This document shows positions 41,869 through 50,570 of a stretch of DNA of 52,343 bases, one piece after another. Origin of the DNA: UMGS172 sp045649545 (GTDB lineage: Bacteria > Bacillota > Clostridia > Oscillospirales > Acutalibacteraceae); the NCBI GenBank assembly GCA_045649545.1, contig JAZRQE010000015.1:1-52343 (forward strand), given 5' to 3'. Within the stretch, counting starts at the first letter, position 1. Each line of letters begins with the position of its first letter. Below the pieces are notes generated by a model. The model was not told where the DNA came from. It did not search any database and saw only the letters and a list, made by a program, of their open reading frames with translations. The position numbers were made by a program, and so were the translations under genes.

Positions 41869-44247
41869 ATGAACACATTACACCATTTAGAAGCGTTAGA
41901 ACTTGATAAGGTTTTAAAAATGTTATCTTCCCGTGCCGCAATGGAGGACGCGAAGGAGTTAGCATTATCGCTTCAACCTGAAACCGATTTTAAAAAAGTA
42001 GAAATATTGTTAAACGAAACTGACGATGCATTCAAATTGTCGGCAGGCTTCGGTTCGCCGTCTTTCGGCAGTGCAAAAAATGTTGCCAACCCGTTGGCAA
42101 GGGCTAAAAACGGCGGCGTTCTTTCTATGCGAGAGTTACTTGACATTGCCGAGGTTTTGCGTATTATCCGTTCGTTAAAGGAATGGCGTGCACACTGTGA
42201 AAACACTGACTCGCCTTATGTAGCAAAGTATTTCGATGTGCTAATACCTAACCGCTATTTTGAGGATAGAATTACCACTTCAATCCGTTCCGAAGATGAG
42301 ATGGACGATAACGCATCGCCCAAACTGAAAGATATTCGCAGAAAAATACATTCAAGTGAATTAAACGTCCGTGACCGACTTGAGAAAATGATACGCTCGA
42401 GCAGTACCTTAAAATTTTTACAAGATGCGATTATCACCCAACGTGACGGCAGATTTGTAGTACCTGTAAGGGCCGACAGCCGTAACGAAGTGCCGGGACT
42501 GTTGCACGATACTTCGGGTTCGGGTGCGACATTGTTTATCGAGCCGATGGCGGTTGTTGAAATCAACAACGAAATTAGAGAGTTGAAAATTAAAGAAAAA
42601 GAGGAAATCGACCGCATTTTGGCTGAACTGTCGGGTGAGGCGGCAGGCTTTGCACCTAATATTGCCACGTCTTATGAGGCAACGGTTAAACTGTGCTTGA
42701 TTTTTGCCAAGGCATCATTGGCTTTTTCAATGCGTGCCAGCAAGCCAAATTTAAACCAAGAGGGCAAAATTTACCTTAAAAACGCCCGTCATCCGTTGCT
42801 TGACCCCAAAACCGTCGTACCGGTGACCATTCCTTTAGGAATAGAGTACGATACGCTTATGATAACCGGACCTAACACCGGCGGTAAAACCGTTTCGATA
42901 AAAACGGTCGGTCTTTTGACGTTGATGGCTATGTGCGGACTTATGTTGCCGGTGTCTGACGGCAGTGAAGTGTCGGTTTTCAAAAATGTTTTAGCCGATA
43001 TCGGTGACGAGCAGAGCATTGAGCAATCATTGTCTACTTTCTCATCACATATGAAACGAATTATTGATATTATGGCAGTTGCAAACGAGCAGTCGCTTGT
43101 GCTTATTGACGAGCTTGGTGCAGGTACCGACCCTGTTGAGGGTGCGGCATTGGCACAGGCAATTTTGATGAAATTACGCGAGAAAAACGCAAAAATTGCC
43201 GCAACTACCCATTATGCTGAGTTGAAGTCTTATGCATTGGAAACCGACGGTGTTTGTAACGCAAGTTGTGAGTTTGATGTGCAGTCGCTAAAGCCTACGT
43301 ATAAACTTAATATCGGTCTGCCCGGCAGGTCGAACGCTTTTGCGATTTCCGAAAAATTGGGTTTAGACAAACAAACGGTCGAAATGGCAAAAAGTCTTGT
43401 TTCAGACGAGGACGCACGTTTTGAGCGTGTTGTTGCGGCACTTGAAACTGCAACAAGAGAGGCTGAAAAAGACCGACAAGAGGCAAGCCGCTTAAAAGGT
43501 GAAATGGAAGCCTTGAAGTCGTCACGTGATGCCGAGGCAGAGGAACTCCGTAAAGCACGCGACAAAACAATGGAAAAAGCACGCGAGCAGGCTAACGCTG
43601 TAGTGGATAGAGCAAGGGCTGAGGCGGAAAAGCTTTTGTCAGAGTTGGAGGCTTTGAAAAAGAGCCAAGATTCTGCCGAGGAACGTATCAGGAGAGCCAG
43701 AGCCGAAATGCGAAGCGGCTTAAAACGTTTAGAGGACGTTGCCGACCCCGTTGAAGCGTCAGAAATTTCAGGCGGCGGTTTTTCGGCACCGCTTAAAAAG
43801 GGTGAAAAGGTTATTTTCCTCGACCTTAAAAAAGAGGTCACGGTTATCAGCGACCAAAAGGGTGACGAGGTTGAAATTTTAGCCGGCAGCATCAAAACCA
43901 AGGTTTTAGTTTCGCATTTAGCACCTAAACCTAAAAACAAAGGTACTGTTGCCAAAACACGTACTGTCAAAAAAGCGGCAAATCCGGAGGGCAACGTCCG
44001 CTCGGCACAGTCCGAAATTGATATTCGTGGGTTTACGGGTGATGAAGCAGCATTAGAGCTTGACCGATTTATCGACAATTCGGTTATGGCAGGACTTAAT
44101 ACCGTTTGGATTATCCACGGCAAAGGCACCGGTGCATTAAAAAAGGCGGTACATGCTTATCTTCGCACAAATAGAAGTGTTAAAGATTTCCGCTTCGGTC
44201 AGTACGGCGAGGGTGAAGACGGTGTCACCGTTGTCACCTTGAAATAA
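41869..44247 (+). CDS. mutS2: MutS2-family ATPase/Smr nuclease
   Basis: 792 residues, full length. N-terminal clamp region, Walker A ITGPNTGGKTVSIKT (about residue 330) and Walker B LVLIDELGAGTDP. A long Glu/Lys/Arg coiled coil (about 520-635), a KOW-like region, and the C-terminal Smr domain with DIRGFTGDEA and WIIHGKGTGALKKAVHAYL. It acts on branched DNA and, in Bacillus, on collided ribosomes. No terminator is evident before the next promoter. Confidence 0.96.
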   Translation: MNTLHHLEALELDKVLKMLSSRAAMEDAKELALSLQPETDFKKVEILLNETDDAFKLSAGFGSPSFGSAKNVANPLARAKNGGVLSMRELLDIAEVLRIIRSLKEWRAHCENTDSPYVAKYFDVLIPNRYFEDRITTSIRSEDEMDDNASPKLKDIRRKIHSSELNVRDRLEKMIRSSSTLKFLQDAIITQRDGRFVVPVRADSRNEVPGLLHDTSGSGATLFIEPMAVVEINNEIRELKIKEKEEIDRILAELSGEAAGFAPNIATSYEATVKLCLIFAKASLAFSMRASKPNLNQEGKIYLKNARHPLLDPKTVVPVTIPLGIEYDTLMITGPNTGGKTVSIKTVGLLTLMAMCGLMLPVSDGSEVSVFKNVLADIGDEQSIEQSLSTFSSHMKRIIDIMAVANEQSLVLIDELGAGTDPVEGAALAQAILMKLREKNAKIAATTHYAELKSYALETDGVCNASCEFDVQSLKPTYKLNIGLPGRSNAFAISEKLGLDKQTVEMAKSLVSDEDARFERVVAALETATREAEKDRQEASRLKGEMEALKSSRDAEAEELRKARDKTMEKAREQANAVVDRARAEAEKLLSELEALKKSQDSAEERIRRARAEMRSGLKRLEDVADPVEASEISGGGFSAPLKKGEKVIFLDLKKEVTVISDQKGDEVEILAGSIKTKVLVSHLAPKPKNKGTVAKTRTVKKAANPEGNVRSAQSEIDIRGFTGDEAALELDRFIDNSVMAGLNTVWIIHGKGTGALKKAVHAYLRTNRSVKDFRFGQYGEGEDGVTVVTLK

Positions 44248-44276
44248 TTGACAATTATAGATATAAGATATATAAT
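44248..44276 (+). promoter_or_regulatory. Consensus promoter for ABC exporter genes
   Basis: TTGACA 44248-44253, 17-base spacer, TATAAT 44271-44276, beginning directly after the mutS2 stop. Confidence 0.88.
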
Positions 44277-44308
44277 TAAGACGATATACTGAAAAAAGAG
44301 GTGCAAAG

Positions 44309-45145
44309 TTGGAGAACGAAAAGCGTTCCTTTTTTAAGGATTTCAAAAAATATTTACCCTTACTGCAAAATTTGGCAGGTAAGGATTTCAAAATAAAGTA
44401 TCGCCGAAGTGTTTTGGGCATTGCCTGGAGTATTCTTAATCCGTTACTCACAATGCTTGTTTTAACACTTGTTTTCGGCTTTATGTTCGGCATTAGGGAT
44501 TACCCCAATGTTGCCGATTTCGCTTGTTTTTACATTGTCGGTGCGGCTATGTGGAACTTCTTTGCAGAGGCGACCTCTGGCTCTATGACCTCGGTTTTGG
44601 CTTCGGCATCACTGATAAAAAAGGTGTATATTCCAAAATATATTTTCCCGCTTGAAAAATGCCTTTTTGCATTGATTAACTTTGCATTTTCGTTGATTGC
44701 CGTTGCAATTGTTATGGCTATCCGCTTTGAACATATCGACATAGGGTTTACTTTGGTGATGTTACCTTTGCCGATAATTTATTGTTTACTTTTTGCGGTT
44801 GGCTTGAGCCTTCTTTTATCGGCGGTTAGTGTGTTTTTCCGCGATATTATTCACCTTTACGGCGTAATTTTAACCTTGTGGATGTACCTTACAACCTTGA
44901 TTTATCCTTTAAGTATGATTGAAACAAGGATTGACAGGTCTTCCGCATTGCAGGTTGCGGCGTTGAGTCTTATTAAGTATAATCCTATGTCGGTTTACAT
45001 AAACACATTCCGTGATGTTGTTTTGAATAATACATGGCCGACTTTAGAGCAGCATTTACTGTGCATTGGCTACGGTGTGGTTATGCTTATTATCGGCTCT
45101 CTTGTTTTCCGCAAGTTACAAAAGAAATTTATACTTTATATTTAA
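44309..45145 (+). CDS. Polysaccharide/teichoic acid ABC exporter permease (TagG-like)
   Basis: TTG 44309 follows AAGAGGTG; there is no closer ATG. 278 residues with six hydrophobic segments. The ABC-2 N-terminal KDFKIKYRRSVLGIAWSILNPLLTM and FFRDIIHLYGVILTLWMYLTTLIYP are typical of TagG/Wzm. It exports an undecaprenyl-linked polymer through the membrane with the following ATPase. No glycosyltransferases are adjacent, so the polymer is made elsewhere. Confidence 0.9.
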   Translation: MENEKRSFFKDFKKYLPLLQNLAGKDFKIKYRRSVLGIAWSILNPLLTMLVLTLVFGFMFGIRDYPNVADFACFYIVGAAMWNFFAEATSGSMTSVLASASLIKKVYIPKYIFPLEKCLFALINFAFSLIAVAIVMAIRFEHIDIGFTLVMLPLPIIYCLLFAVGLSLLLSAVSVFFRDIIHLYGVILTLWMYLTTLIYPLSMIETRIDRSSALQVAALSLIKYNPMSVYINTFRDVVLNNTWPTLEQHLLCIGYGVVMLIIGSLVFRKLQKKFILYI

Positions 45146-45165
45146 TTGAAAAGGAGGGGAACTGA

Positions 45166-45906
45166 ATGCAGGAAAATTATGCAGTAGAATTAAAGGACAT
45201 TGAAATGCACTTTAATATGAGCAAGGAAAAACTGCAAAGTTTAAAGGAATACTTGCTGAAATTTTTAAAGCGTGAGCTTCAATATGAAGATTTTATTGCT
45301 TTGAACGGTGTTACTTTAAACATTGAAAAAGGTGATGTTTTCGGTATTGTCGGTCTTAACGGTTCGGGTAAATCTACCTTACTTAAAATCATTTCCGGCA
45401 TTTTAACCCCGACTAAAGGTACCATTGTAACCCGCGGTGTTATTGCACCTTTGATTGAATTGGGTGCAGGTTTCGATTTGGAACTTACAGCTCGCGAAAA
45501 TATATATTTAAACGGCAGTGTTCTAGGCTTTTCAAAGGCTTATATGGACGAGCATTTTGACGAGATAGTCGAGTTTTCCGAAATGCAGGATTTTTTAGAT
45601 ACCCCGATGAAGAACTATTCTTCGGGTATGATTGCTCGTATAGGCTTTGCAATCGCCACAATGACCGTCCCCGATATTTTGATTGTTGATGAAATTTTGG
45701 CTGTTGGTGACTTTAAGTTCCAAGAAAAGTGCGAGGCACGTATCAATGAAATGATGAATAACGGTCACACAACCGTTATTGTTGTTAGTCACTCGATGGG
45801 ACAGATTGAGCGTCTTTGCCGCCACTGTGCTTGGTTAGAGCACGGAAATTTAAAAATGGTGGGCGACACTGAAACGGTTTGCAACGCGTATAAATCGGCG
45901 TATTAA
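45166..45906 (+). CDS. Polysaccharide/teichoic acid ABC exporter ATPase (TagH-like)
   Basis: 246 residues behind GGAGGGG. Walker A GLNGSGKST, signature NYSSGMIARIGFAIA, Walker B PDILIVDEILAVGD and the H-loop VVSHSM. The N-terminal MHFNMSKEKLQSLKEYLLKFLKRE insertion is typical of Wzt/TagH ATPases. No C-terminal carbohydrate-binding domain is present. Partner of the permease 21 bases upstream. Confidence 0.93.
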   Translation: MQENYAVELKDIEMHFNMSKEKLQSLKEYLLKFLKRELQYEDFIALNGVTLNIEKGDVFGIVGLNGSGKSTLLKIISGILTPTKGTIVTRGVIAPLIELGAGFDLELTARENIYLNGSVLGFSKAYMDEHFDEIVEFSEMQDFLDTPMKNYSSGMIARIGFAIATMTVPDILIVDEILAVGDFKFQEKCEARINEMMNNGHTTVIVVSHSMGQIERLCRHCAWLEHGNLKMVGDTETVCNAYKSAY

Positions 45907-45967
45907 TAAACGAATAATTATTTTAAAGGCGTGACGAATTTTATTTTGTCACCTTAGGTAAAAATTT

Positions 45968-46813
45968 ATGGAAAAACAGAAAAGAATAGCCGCAATACAC
46001 GATATTTCGTGCTTCGGTAAATGTTCTTTAACGGTTGCATTGCCGATAATTTCGGCAGCTGGTATTGAAACGGCGGTTATACCGACTGCGATACTGTCAA
46101 CTCATACCGGTGGTTTTAAGGGCTTTACTTCGCTTGATTTGACCGATGAAATGCCAAAAATTATTGACCATTGGAATAGTTTAGATTTAAATTTTGATGC
46201 AATTTACAGTGGATATTTGGGTTCTACACAGCAGATTGACATTGTTTGCGATTTTTTTGATAAATTTAAAAAAGACGGAACGTTGGCAATTGTTGACCCG
46301 GCTATGGCGGACAATGGAAAAATGTACGTGCTTTTTGATTTAGGTTTCGCCGCCGAAATGAAAAAGCTTTGCATGAAGGCGGACATTATCGTGCCTAATG
46401 TAACCGAGGCTTGTTTTATGTTGGGTAAGGAGTATATGCCGTCGGGCTACGGTGAGGATTATGTTGCCGATATATTGCATCGCTTGGCAGAGTTAGGGCC
46501 TAAAAAAATAGTGCTTACCGGTGTGCGTTTTAACGATAAAACGGTGGCGTCGGTCAGCTTTGACAGCGAAAAGGACGAAATCCATACTGTTTCGAGCGAA
46601 CTGATTGAAGGGATGTTCCACGGCACGGGCGACGTTTTCGCAAGTGCTTTAACTGCTGCATTACTTCGCGGTAAAGATGTTTTTGAGGCTACCGAAATTG
46701 CGGTAGATTTTACCGTCGGTAGCATTAAACGTACCAGCGAGTCGGGTGCCGAGCATTACGGCGTCGATTTTGAACGCGGTCTTTATGATTTGGCAAGTAA
46801 GTTGAATAATTAA
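45968..46813 (+). CDS. Pyridoxal/pyridoxamine kinase-like protein
   Basis: 281 residues. Ribokinase-like fold of the PdxY/PdxK group: HDISCFGKCSLTVALPI, STHTGGF, DPAMADNGKMY, PNVTEACFMLG and the anion-hole/catalytic HGTGDVFASALTAALLRG (Asp of GTGD). It probably phosphorylates vitamin B6 vitamers for PLP salvage. A short hairpin (GTGAC/GTCAC, about 45932-45953) lies just before its RBS and could affect initiation; this is weak. It is followed by a strong terminator. Confidence 0.88.
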   Translation: MEKQKRIAAIHDISCFGKCSLTVALPIISAAGIETAVIPTAILSTHTGGFKGFTSLDLTDEMPKIIDHWNSLDLNFDAIYSGYLGSTQQIDIVCDFFDKFKKDGTLAIVDPAMADNGKMYVLFDLGFAAEMKKLCMKADIIVPNVTEACFMLGKEYMPSGYGEDYVADILHRLAELGPKKIVLTGVRFNDKTVASVSFDSEKDEIHTVSSELIEGMFHGTGDVFASALTAALLRGKDVFEATEIAVDFTVGSIKRTSESGAEHYGVDFERGLYDLASKLNN

Positions 46814-46821
46814 AATAATAC

Positions 46822-46852
46822 AAAAAGCAACGGTCTTTGACCGTTGCTTTTG
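46822..46852 (+). terminator. Terminator after the kinase gene
   Basis: AAAAGCAACGGTC-ttt-GACCGTTGCTTTT, a perfect 13-bp stem with flanking A and T tracts. Confidence 0.9.
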
Positions 46853-46865
46853 TTCATAGTTGCAC

Positions 46866-46894
46866 TTGAAAAAGTGTTTAAAAACGAGTATAAT
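46866..46894 (+). promoter_or_regulatory. Promoter ahead of a possible small ORF
   Basis: TTGAAA 46866-46871, 17-base spacer, TATAAT 46889-46894. The first plausible start codon after it is GTG 46947. Confidence 0.7.
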
Positions 46895-46946
46895 TATCGC
46901 ATAGTAAAATTGTCGTAGAAATTTTTCAGAAAAGGTGTGATTTTGG

Positions 46947-47060
46947 GTGAGTTTCTTGAAATTTGGTTTAAAATATATAATAGAAACTGCTTTGAATACA
47001 AGTCTTTTTGAAGGTTTTTGCCCTATGGCTAAAAAATATTATAAAAAACTTCTCTGTTAA
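46947..47060 (+). CDS. Possible 37-residue small protein
   Basis: GTG 46947 lies 9 bases after AAAGGTG and about 50 bases after a strong promoter. The predicted peptide starts MSFLKFGLKYIIETALN and ends FCPMAKKYYKKLLC: amphipathic, cationic, with two Cys. No family is recognised. It occupies the otherwise gene-free stretch 46853-47072. It may be chance; the linked promoter and RBS are the support. Confidence 0.4.
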   Translation: MSFLKFGLKYIIETALNTSLFEGFCPMAKKYYKKLLC

Positions 47061-47072
47061 TTCAAAAAAATC

Positions 47073-47101
47073 TTGTAATTAAGTTTATTTTAAGGTAAAA
47101 T
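47073..47101 (+). promoter_or_regulatory. Promoter for F420-ligase-family gene
   Basis: TTGTAA 47073-47078, 17-base spacer, TAAAAT 47096-47101. The short leader that follows has a hairpin CAAGGC-taat-GCCTTG (47119-47134) and the palindrome TTCCAATTGGAA (47135-47146) touching the GGAAAGGAAAG ribosome binding site. Confidence 0.55.
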
Positions 47102-47162
47102 AATTTAGTGATATTCCGCAAGGCTAATGCCTTGTTCCAATTGGAAAGGAAAGTGTATTATT

Positions 47163-48362
47163 ATGACAAAAGAACGCAGAGTCGGTACAGTATCAAGAGG
47201 TATCCGTTGCCCCATTATTCGTGAGGGAGATGACCTTGCTAAAATCGTTGCCGACAGTGTGCTTGAAGCCGCTGAAATTGAAGGATTTGAGCTTCGCGAC
47301 CGTGACGTCATTTCTTTGACTGAGTCGATTGTTGCCCGTTCGCAGGGTAACTACGCATCGGTTGACGATATTGCTGCCGATGTTAAGGCAAAACTTGGCG
47401 GAGAAACCGTCGGTGTTATTTTCCCGATTTTGTCGCGTAACCGTTTTGCAATCTGCTTAAAAGGTATCGCAAAGGGTTGTAAGAAAATCGTTCTTATGTT
47501 AAGTTATCCGTCTGACGAGGTTGGTAACTCGTTGGCAACTTATGATTTGATTGATGCCAACGGCATTAATCCGTATTCTGACGTTTTGACTTTGGAAAGA
47601 TACCGTGATGTTTTCGGTGTTCAAAAGTTGCAGTTCACCGGCGTTGATTACGTTGAGTATTATCAGAATTTGATTAAGGACTGCGGTTGTGAGGTTGAAA
47701 TTATCTTTGCTAATCAGGCAAAGGCAATTTTGGATTATACCGACTGTGTTCTTACTTGTGACATTCATACCCGTGCAAGAACCAAGCGCTTGTTGAAAGC
47801 CGCCGGTGCTAAAATCGTTTGCGGTCTTGACGATATTCTTAATGCATCCGTTAACGGTAGCGGCTGTAATGAGAACTACGGTTTGTTAGGCTCTAACAAG
47901 TCGACCGAGGATAAGATTAAATTGTTCCCCCGCGAGTGTAAGGACTTGGTTTTGGATATTCAAAAGAAAATCAAAGATGCAAGCGGTAAAAATGTTGAAG
48001 TTATGGTTTATGGTGACGGTGCATTTAAAGACCCCGTAGGTAAAATTTGGGAATTGGCTGACCCGGTTGTTTCTCCCGCATTTACTGACGGACTTATCGG
48101 CACACCGAACGAGTTGAAGTTAAAATACCTCGCCGATAATGATTTTAAAGATTTGTCGGGTGACGAACTTAAAAAGGCTATTTCGGATTCAATTAAGGCG
48201 AAAGACGGTTCGAGCTTGGTTGGTAATATGGCTGCTCAAGGTACAACCCCCAGACAGTTGACCGACCTTATCGGTTCGCTTTGTGACTTGACCTCCGGCT
48301 CGGGTGACAAGGGTACTCCTGTTGTTCTCGTTCAGGGATATTTCGATAACTATACTAACTGA
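47163..48362 (+). CDS. Coenzyme F420-0:L-glutamate ligase-family protein
   Basis: ATG 47163 after GGAAAGGAAAG; 399 residues. Contains CofE/FbiB-type ligase features: an N-terminal IIREGDDLAKIVADSV, RDRDVISLTESIVARSQG, and later GSGCNENYGLLGSNKSTEDKIKLFPRE and YGDGAFKDPVGKIWELADPVVSPAF. Clostridia of this type are not known to make F420, so these homologues probably join glutamate or a related amine to another acceptor. The true reaction is unknown. The GMP synthase fragment gene follows after 30 bases. Confidence 0.75.
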   Translation: MTKERRVGTVSRGIRCPIIREGDDLAKIVADSVLEAAEIEGFELRDRDVISLTESIVARSQGNYASVDDIAADVKAKLGGETVGVIFPILSRNRFAICLKGIAKGCKKIVLMLSYPSDEVGNSLATYDLIDANGINPYSDVLTLERYRDVFGVQKLQFTGVDYVEYYQNLIKDCGCEVEIIFANQAKAILDYTDCVLTCDIHTRARTKRLLKAAGAKIVCGLDDILNASVNGSGCNENYGLLGSNKSTEDKIKLFPRECKDLVLDIQKKIKDASGKNVEVMVYGDGAFKDPVGKIWELADPVVSPAFTDGLIGTPNELKLKYLADNDFKDLSGDELKKAISDSIKAKDGSSLVGNMAAQGTTPRQLTDLIGSLCDLTSGSGDKGTPVVLVQGYFDNYTN

Positions 48363-48392
48363 TATATTGAAAAAAGACAGGAGGAAATAAAA

Positions 48393-49394
48393 ATGGATAC
48401 AAATGTACGTCCTGAGTCTATGGCTCGTATCACAACATTCGAGTTGGCAAATGCTTTTATCGAGAGCCAAGTTAAAGCCATTCGCGAGCAGGTTAAAGAC
48501 GGTAAAGTTTTGTTGGCTTTGTCCGGCGGTGTTGATTCTTCGGTTGTAGCCGCATTGCTTATTAAGGCTATCGGCAAACAGCTTACCTGTGTTCATGTAA
48601 ACCACGGTTTAATGAGAAAAGATGAGTCTGAAAATGTTGTTAAGATTTTCGGCGATGAGCTTGATGCAAATTTAGTTTATGTTGACGCTACTGATAGATT
48701 TTTGAACTTACTTAAAGATGTCAGCGACCCCGAAAGCAAAAGAAAAATTATCGGTAAGGAATTTATAGAGGTTTGTGCTGACGAGGCAAGAAAATTAGAA
48801 GGCGTTGAGTTTTTGGCTCAAGGCACAATTTATCCCGATATTTTAGAAAGCGTTAAGCAGGCAGAGGGCAAAAAGGCAGTTAAGTCACACCACAACGTTG
48901 GTGGATTGCCTGAGGACCTTAATTTCAAACTTGTTGAGCCTATTAAGTTGCTTTTCAAGGACGAAGTAAGAGTTGTTGGTGAAGCTTTAGGCTTGCCGCA
49001 CGGTATGGTATACCGCCAGCCGTTCCCCGGCCCCGGCTTGGGTGTTCGTTGCTTGGGTGCTATTACCCGCGACCGCTTGGCCGCACTTCGCGAGGCTGAT
49101 GCAATTCTTCGTGATGAGTTTGACAAAAACGGTCTTGCCGAAAAGGTTTGGCAGTATTTTGTCGTTATCCCTGATATCAAGAGTGTCGGTGTTCGTGACG
49201 AAAGTCGTTACGAGGGTTGGCCGGCAATTATCCGTGCAGTTAACACTACCGACGCTATGAGTGCTACAATTGAGGAAATTCCTTATGCAGTGCTTCATAA
49301 AATCACCGACCGTATTACTAAAGAGGTAGAGGGCATTAACCGTGTGCTTTACGACCTGACTCCGAAGCCGGTCGGCACAATCGAGTGGGAATAA
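48393..49394 (+). CDS. guaA: GMP synthase ATP-pyrophosphatase subunit (no glutaminase domain)
   Basis: 333 residues behind AGGAGG. PP-loop LLALSGGVDSS, HHNVGGLPEDL, RQPFPGPGLGVRCLGAITRDRL, and the dimerisation-domain end INRVLYDLTPKP..TIEWE. This equals the C-terminal two thirds of bacterial GuaA (about 510-525 residues). The N-terminal class I glutaminase of about 190 residues is missing, as in archaeal split GMP synthases. The upstream 40-residue leader is not a glutaminase remnant. It converts XMP to GMP with ammonia or with a glutaminase encoded elsewhere. Confidence 0.88.
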   Translation: MDTNVRPESMARITTFELANAFIESQVKAIREQVKDGKVLLALSGGVDSSVVAALLIKAIGKQLTCVHVNHGLMRKDESENVVKIFGDELDANLVYVDATDRFLNLLKDVSDPESKRKIIGKEFIEVCADEARKLEGVEFLAQGTIYPDILESVKQAEGKKAVKSHHNVGGLPEDLNFKLVEPIKLLFKDEVRVVGEALGLPHGMVYRQPFPGPGLGVRCLGAITRDRLAALREADAILRDEFDKNGLAEKVWQYFVVIPDIKSVGVRDESRYEGWPAIIRAVNTTDAMSATIEEIPYAVLHKITDRITKEVEGINRVLYDLTPKPVGTIEWE

Positions 49395-49494
49395 TCGGGA
49401 AAACACTGAAAACCCGCATAAACACTGGGTTTTTGAGGTTTGAAAAAGCCTCGTGACAACGTTTTGACAACAATTTCAGATTATTTATAAATAA

Positions 49495-49537
49495 AGAGCT
49501 AACAGATTTTTTCGTAAAGTCTGTTAGTTCTTTTTTA
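49495..49537 (+). terminator. Terminator after GMP synthase
   Basis: AGAGCTAACAGA pairs with TCTGTTAGTTCT (one G-U) around an 11-base loop, followed by TTTTTTATTTT. Confidence 0.75.
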
Positions 49538-49670
49538 TTTTGGAAGCTCATTTTTTAATTTGTTTGATAGGAGTAACTAGTGATAGCTTTGTAGTAGTTA
49601 TTTTTGAATTCGGGATAAAGTTGGTTACGCGAAAAGATAGCAAATCAGGTATGGGATCGTTATTTAAACC

Positions 49671-49952
49671 AATTTTTTCTTATATCCAACGGCAGAGTAT
49701 CCAAATAAGGAAGCATACTTTCATAAATACTATACCGATGTGGATATATCTTATGTGGCTTCAAGAACACATCCGAAGTCTGTTATACAAATTCGCAATC
49801 GTGAAATGGTGGATAGAGCTGATTTGATTATCTGCTATATTTAACATGAAAAGGGCGGTGCTTGGCAGACGGTAGGATATGCAATTAAACAAGGCAAAAG
49901 CATTGTTAATATCCACGATTATACGGAAAAATCAAGCGCCGCAATGAAGTGA
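49671..49952 (+). pseudogene. Broken SLOG/YpsA-like (DUF1273-type) gene
   Basis: One frame reads ...YPTAEYPNKEAYFHKYY, RTHPKSVIQIRNREMVDRA and DLIICYI, then TAA (49842-49844), then HEKGGAWQTVGYAIKQG. The RNR-MVD-AD..I.Y....GGA..T..YA...GK.I.N pattern is that of SLOG/YpsA-family proteins. The stop falls where a Glu codon (GAA to TAA) would restore the frame. The 5' half (before 49671) is shifted or lost. No intact start is seen. Decayed accessory gene. Confidence 0.65.
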
Positions 49953-50177
49953 CATAGTTATGTGGTATTTTAGGACATAAAATGTATTGCGTATGGCGAT
50001 AGTTTTATCGAAATCTCTTGTATATTTATATATTATGTGGTAAAATATATTAAATTAGTAGTTGTTTTTTTGTCCTTTTCGATCAAACGACTCTGCGAAA
50101 TATTTTTCCTCTACAAACCAAGCGAGCGCTTGACAACGAAAGCGGCGTACAAGTAAAAAAACGATGCGGCAATACGG

Positions 50178-50537
50178 TTGAAAGCAGCTTTGATTGCGGT
50201 AGCTATGAAGGATATTCACAATCCTGATATTATGCTGAAGAATTTACGCACTCGTGCAGATGAATTGCCTTCTACTATGAGATTTTTTGTTTCTGTGTGT
50301 GTAAGCAATGCCTATAAAGACCAAATGCAACATGTTTTAGATAGGCTAACCGATAGATATGGTTTGTATGCTGAAAAATTTGCAAAGAAACTGAATTGCG
50401 AAACTACAGAGATTGAACCTCTGGTTTATATGGGTATATCAGCGGTTGCAAACTATATGATATTCAAGGAAGATGCCGTTGTATATCCGCAAATTCAAAT
50501 CATTAAACGACATTTGGATATGCTGCTAACGGCATAA
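50178..50537 (+). pseudogene. TetR-family regulator lacking its DNA-binding half
   Basis: 119 residues from a TTG without a good binding site. The helical sequence (MRFFVSVCVSNAYKDQMQHVL, FAKKLNCETTEIEPLVYMGIS) resembles the ligand-binding C-terminal half of TetR-family proteins. The N-terminal helix-turn-helix is absent, and a TAA sits in frame about 30 bases upstream. Probably a truncated remnant. The stretch 49953-50177 holds no recognisable gene. Confidence 0.5.
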
Positions 50538-50570
50538 ATCTATAATTGTGAGGTTTAAGGAGTTGATGCA

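Noticed and set aside
43230..44129. 299-codon open frame on the minus strand
   Set aside because: It lies wholly antisense to mutS2, is a Ser/Ala-rich shadow of its coiled-coil codons, and has no RBS or family match.
49540..49827. 95-codon open frame on the plus strand
   Set aside because: It overlaps the recognisable SLOG/YpsA-like remnant in a different frame and has no RBS; the family signal is in the other frame.
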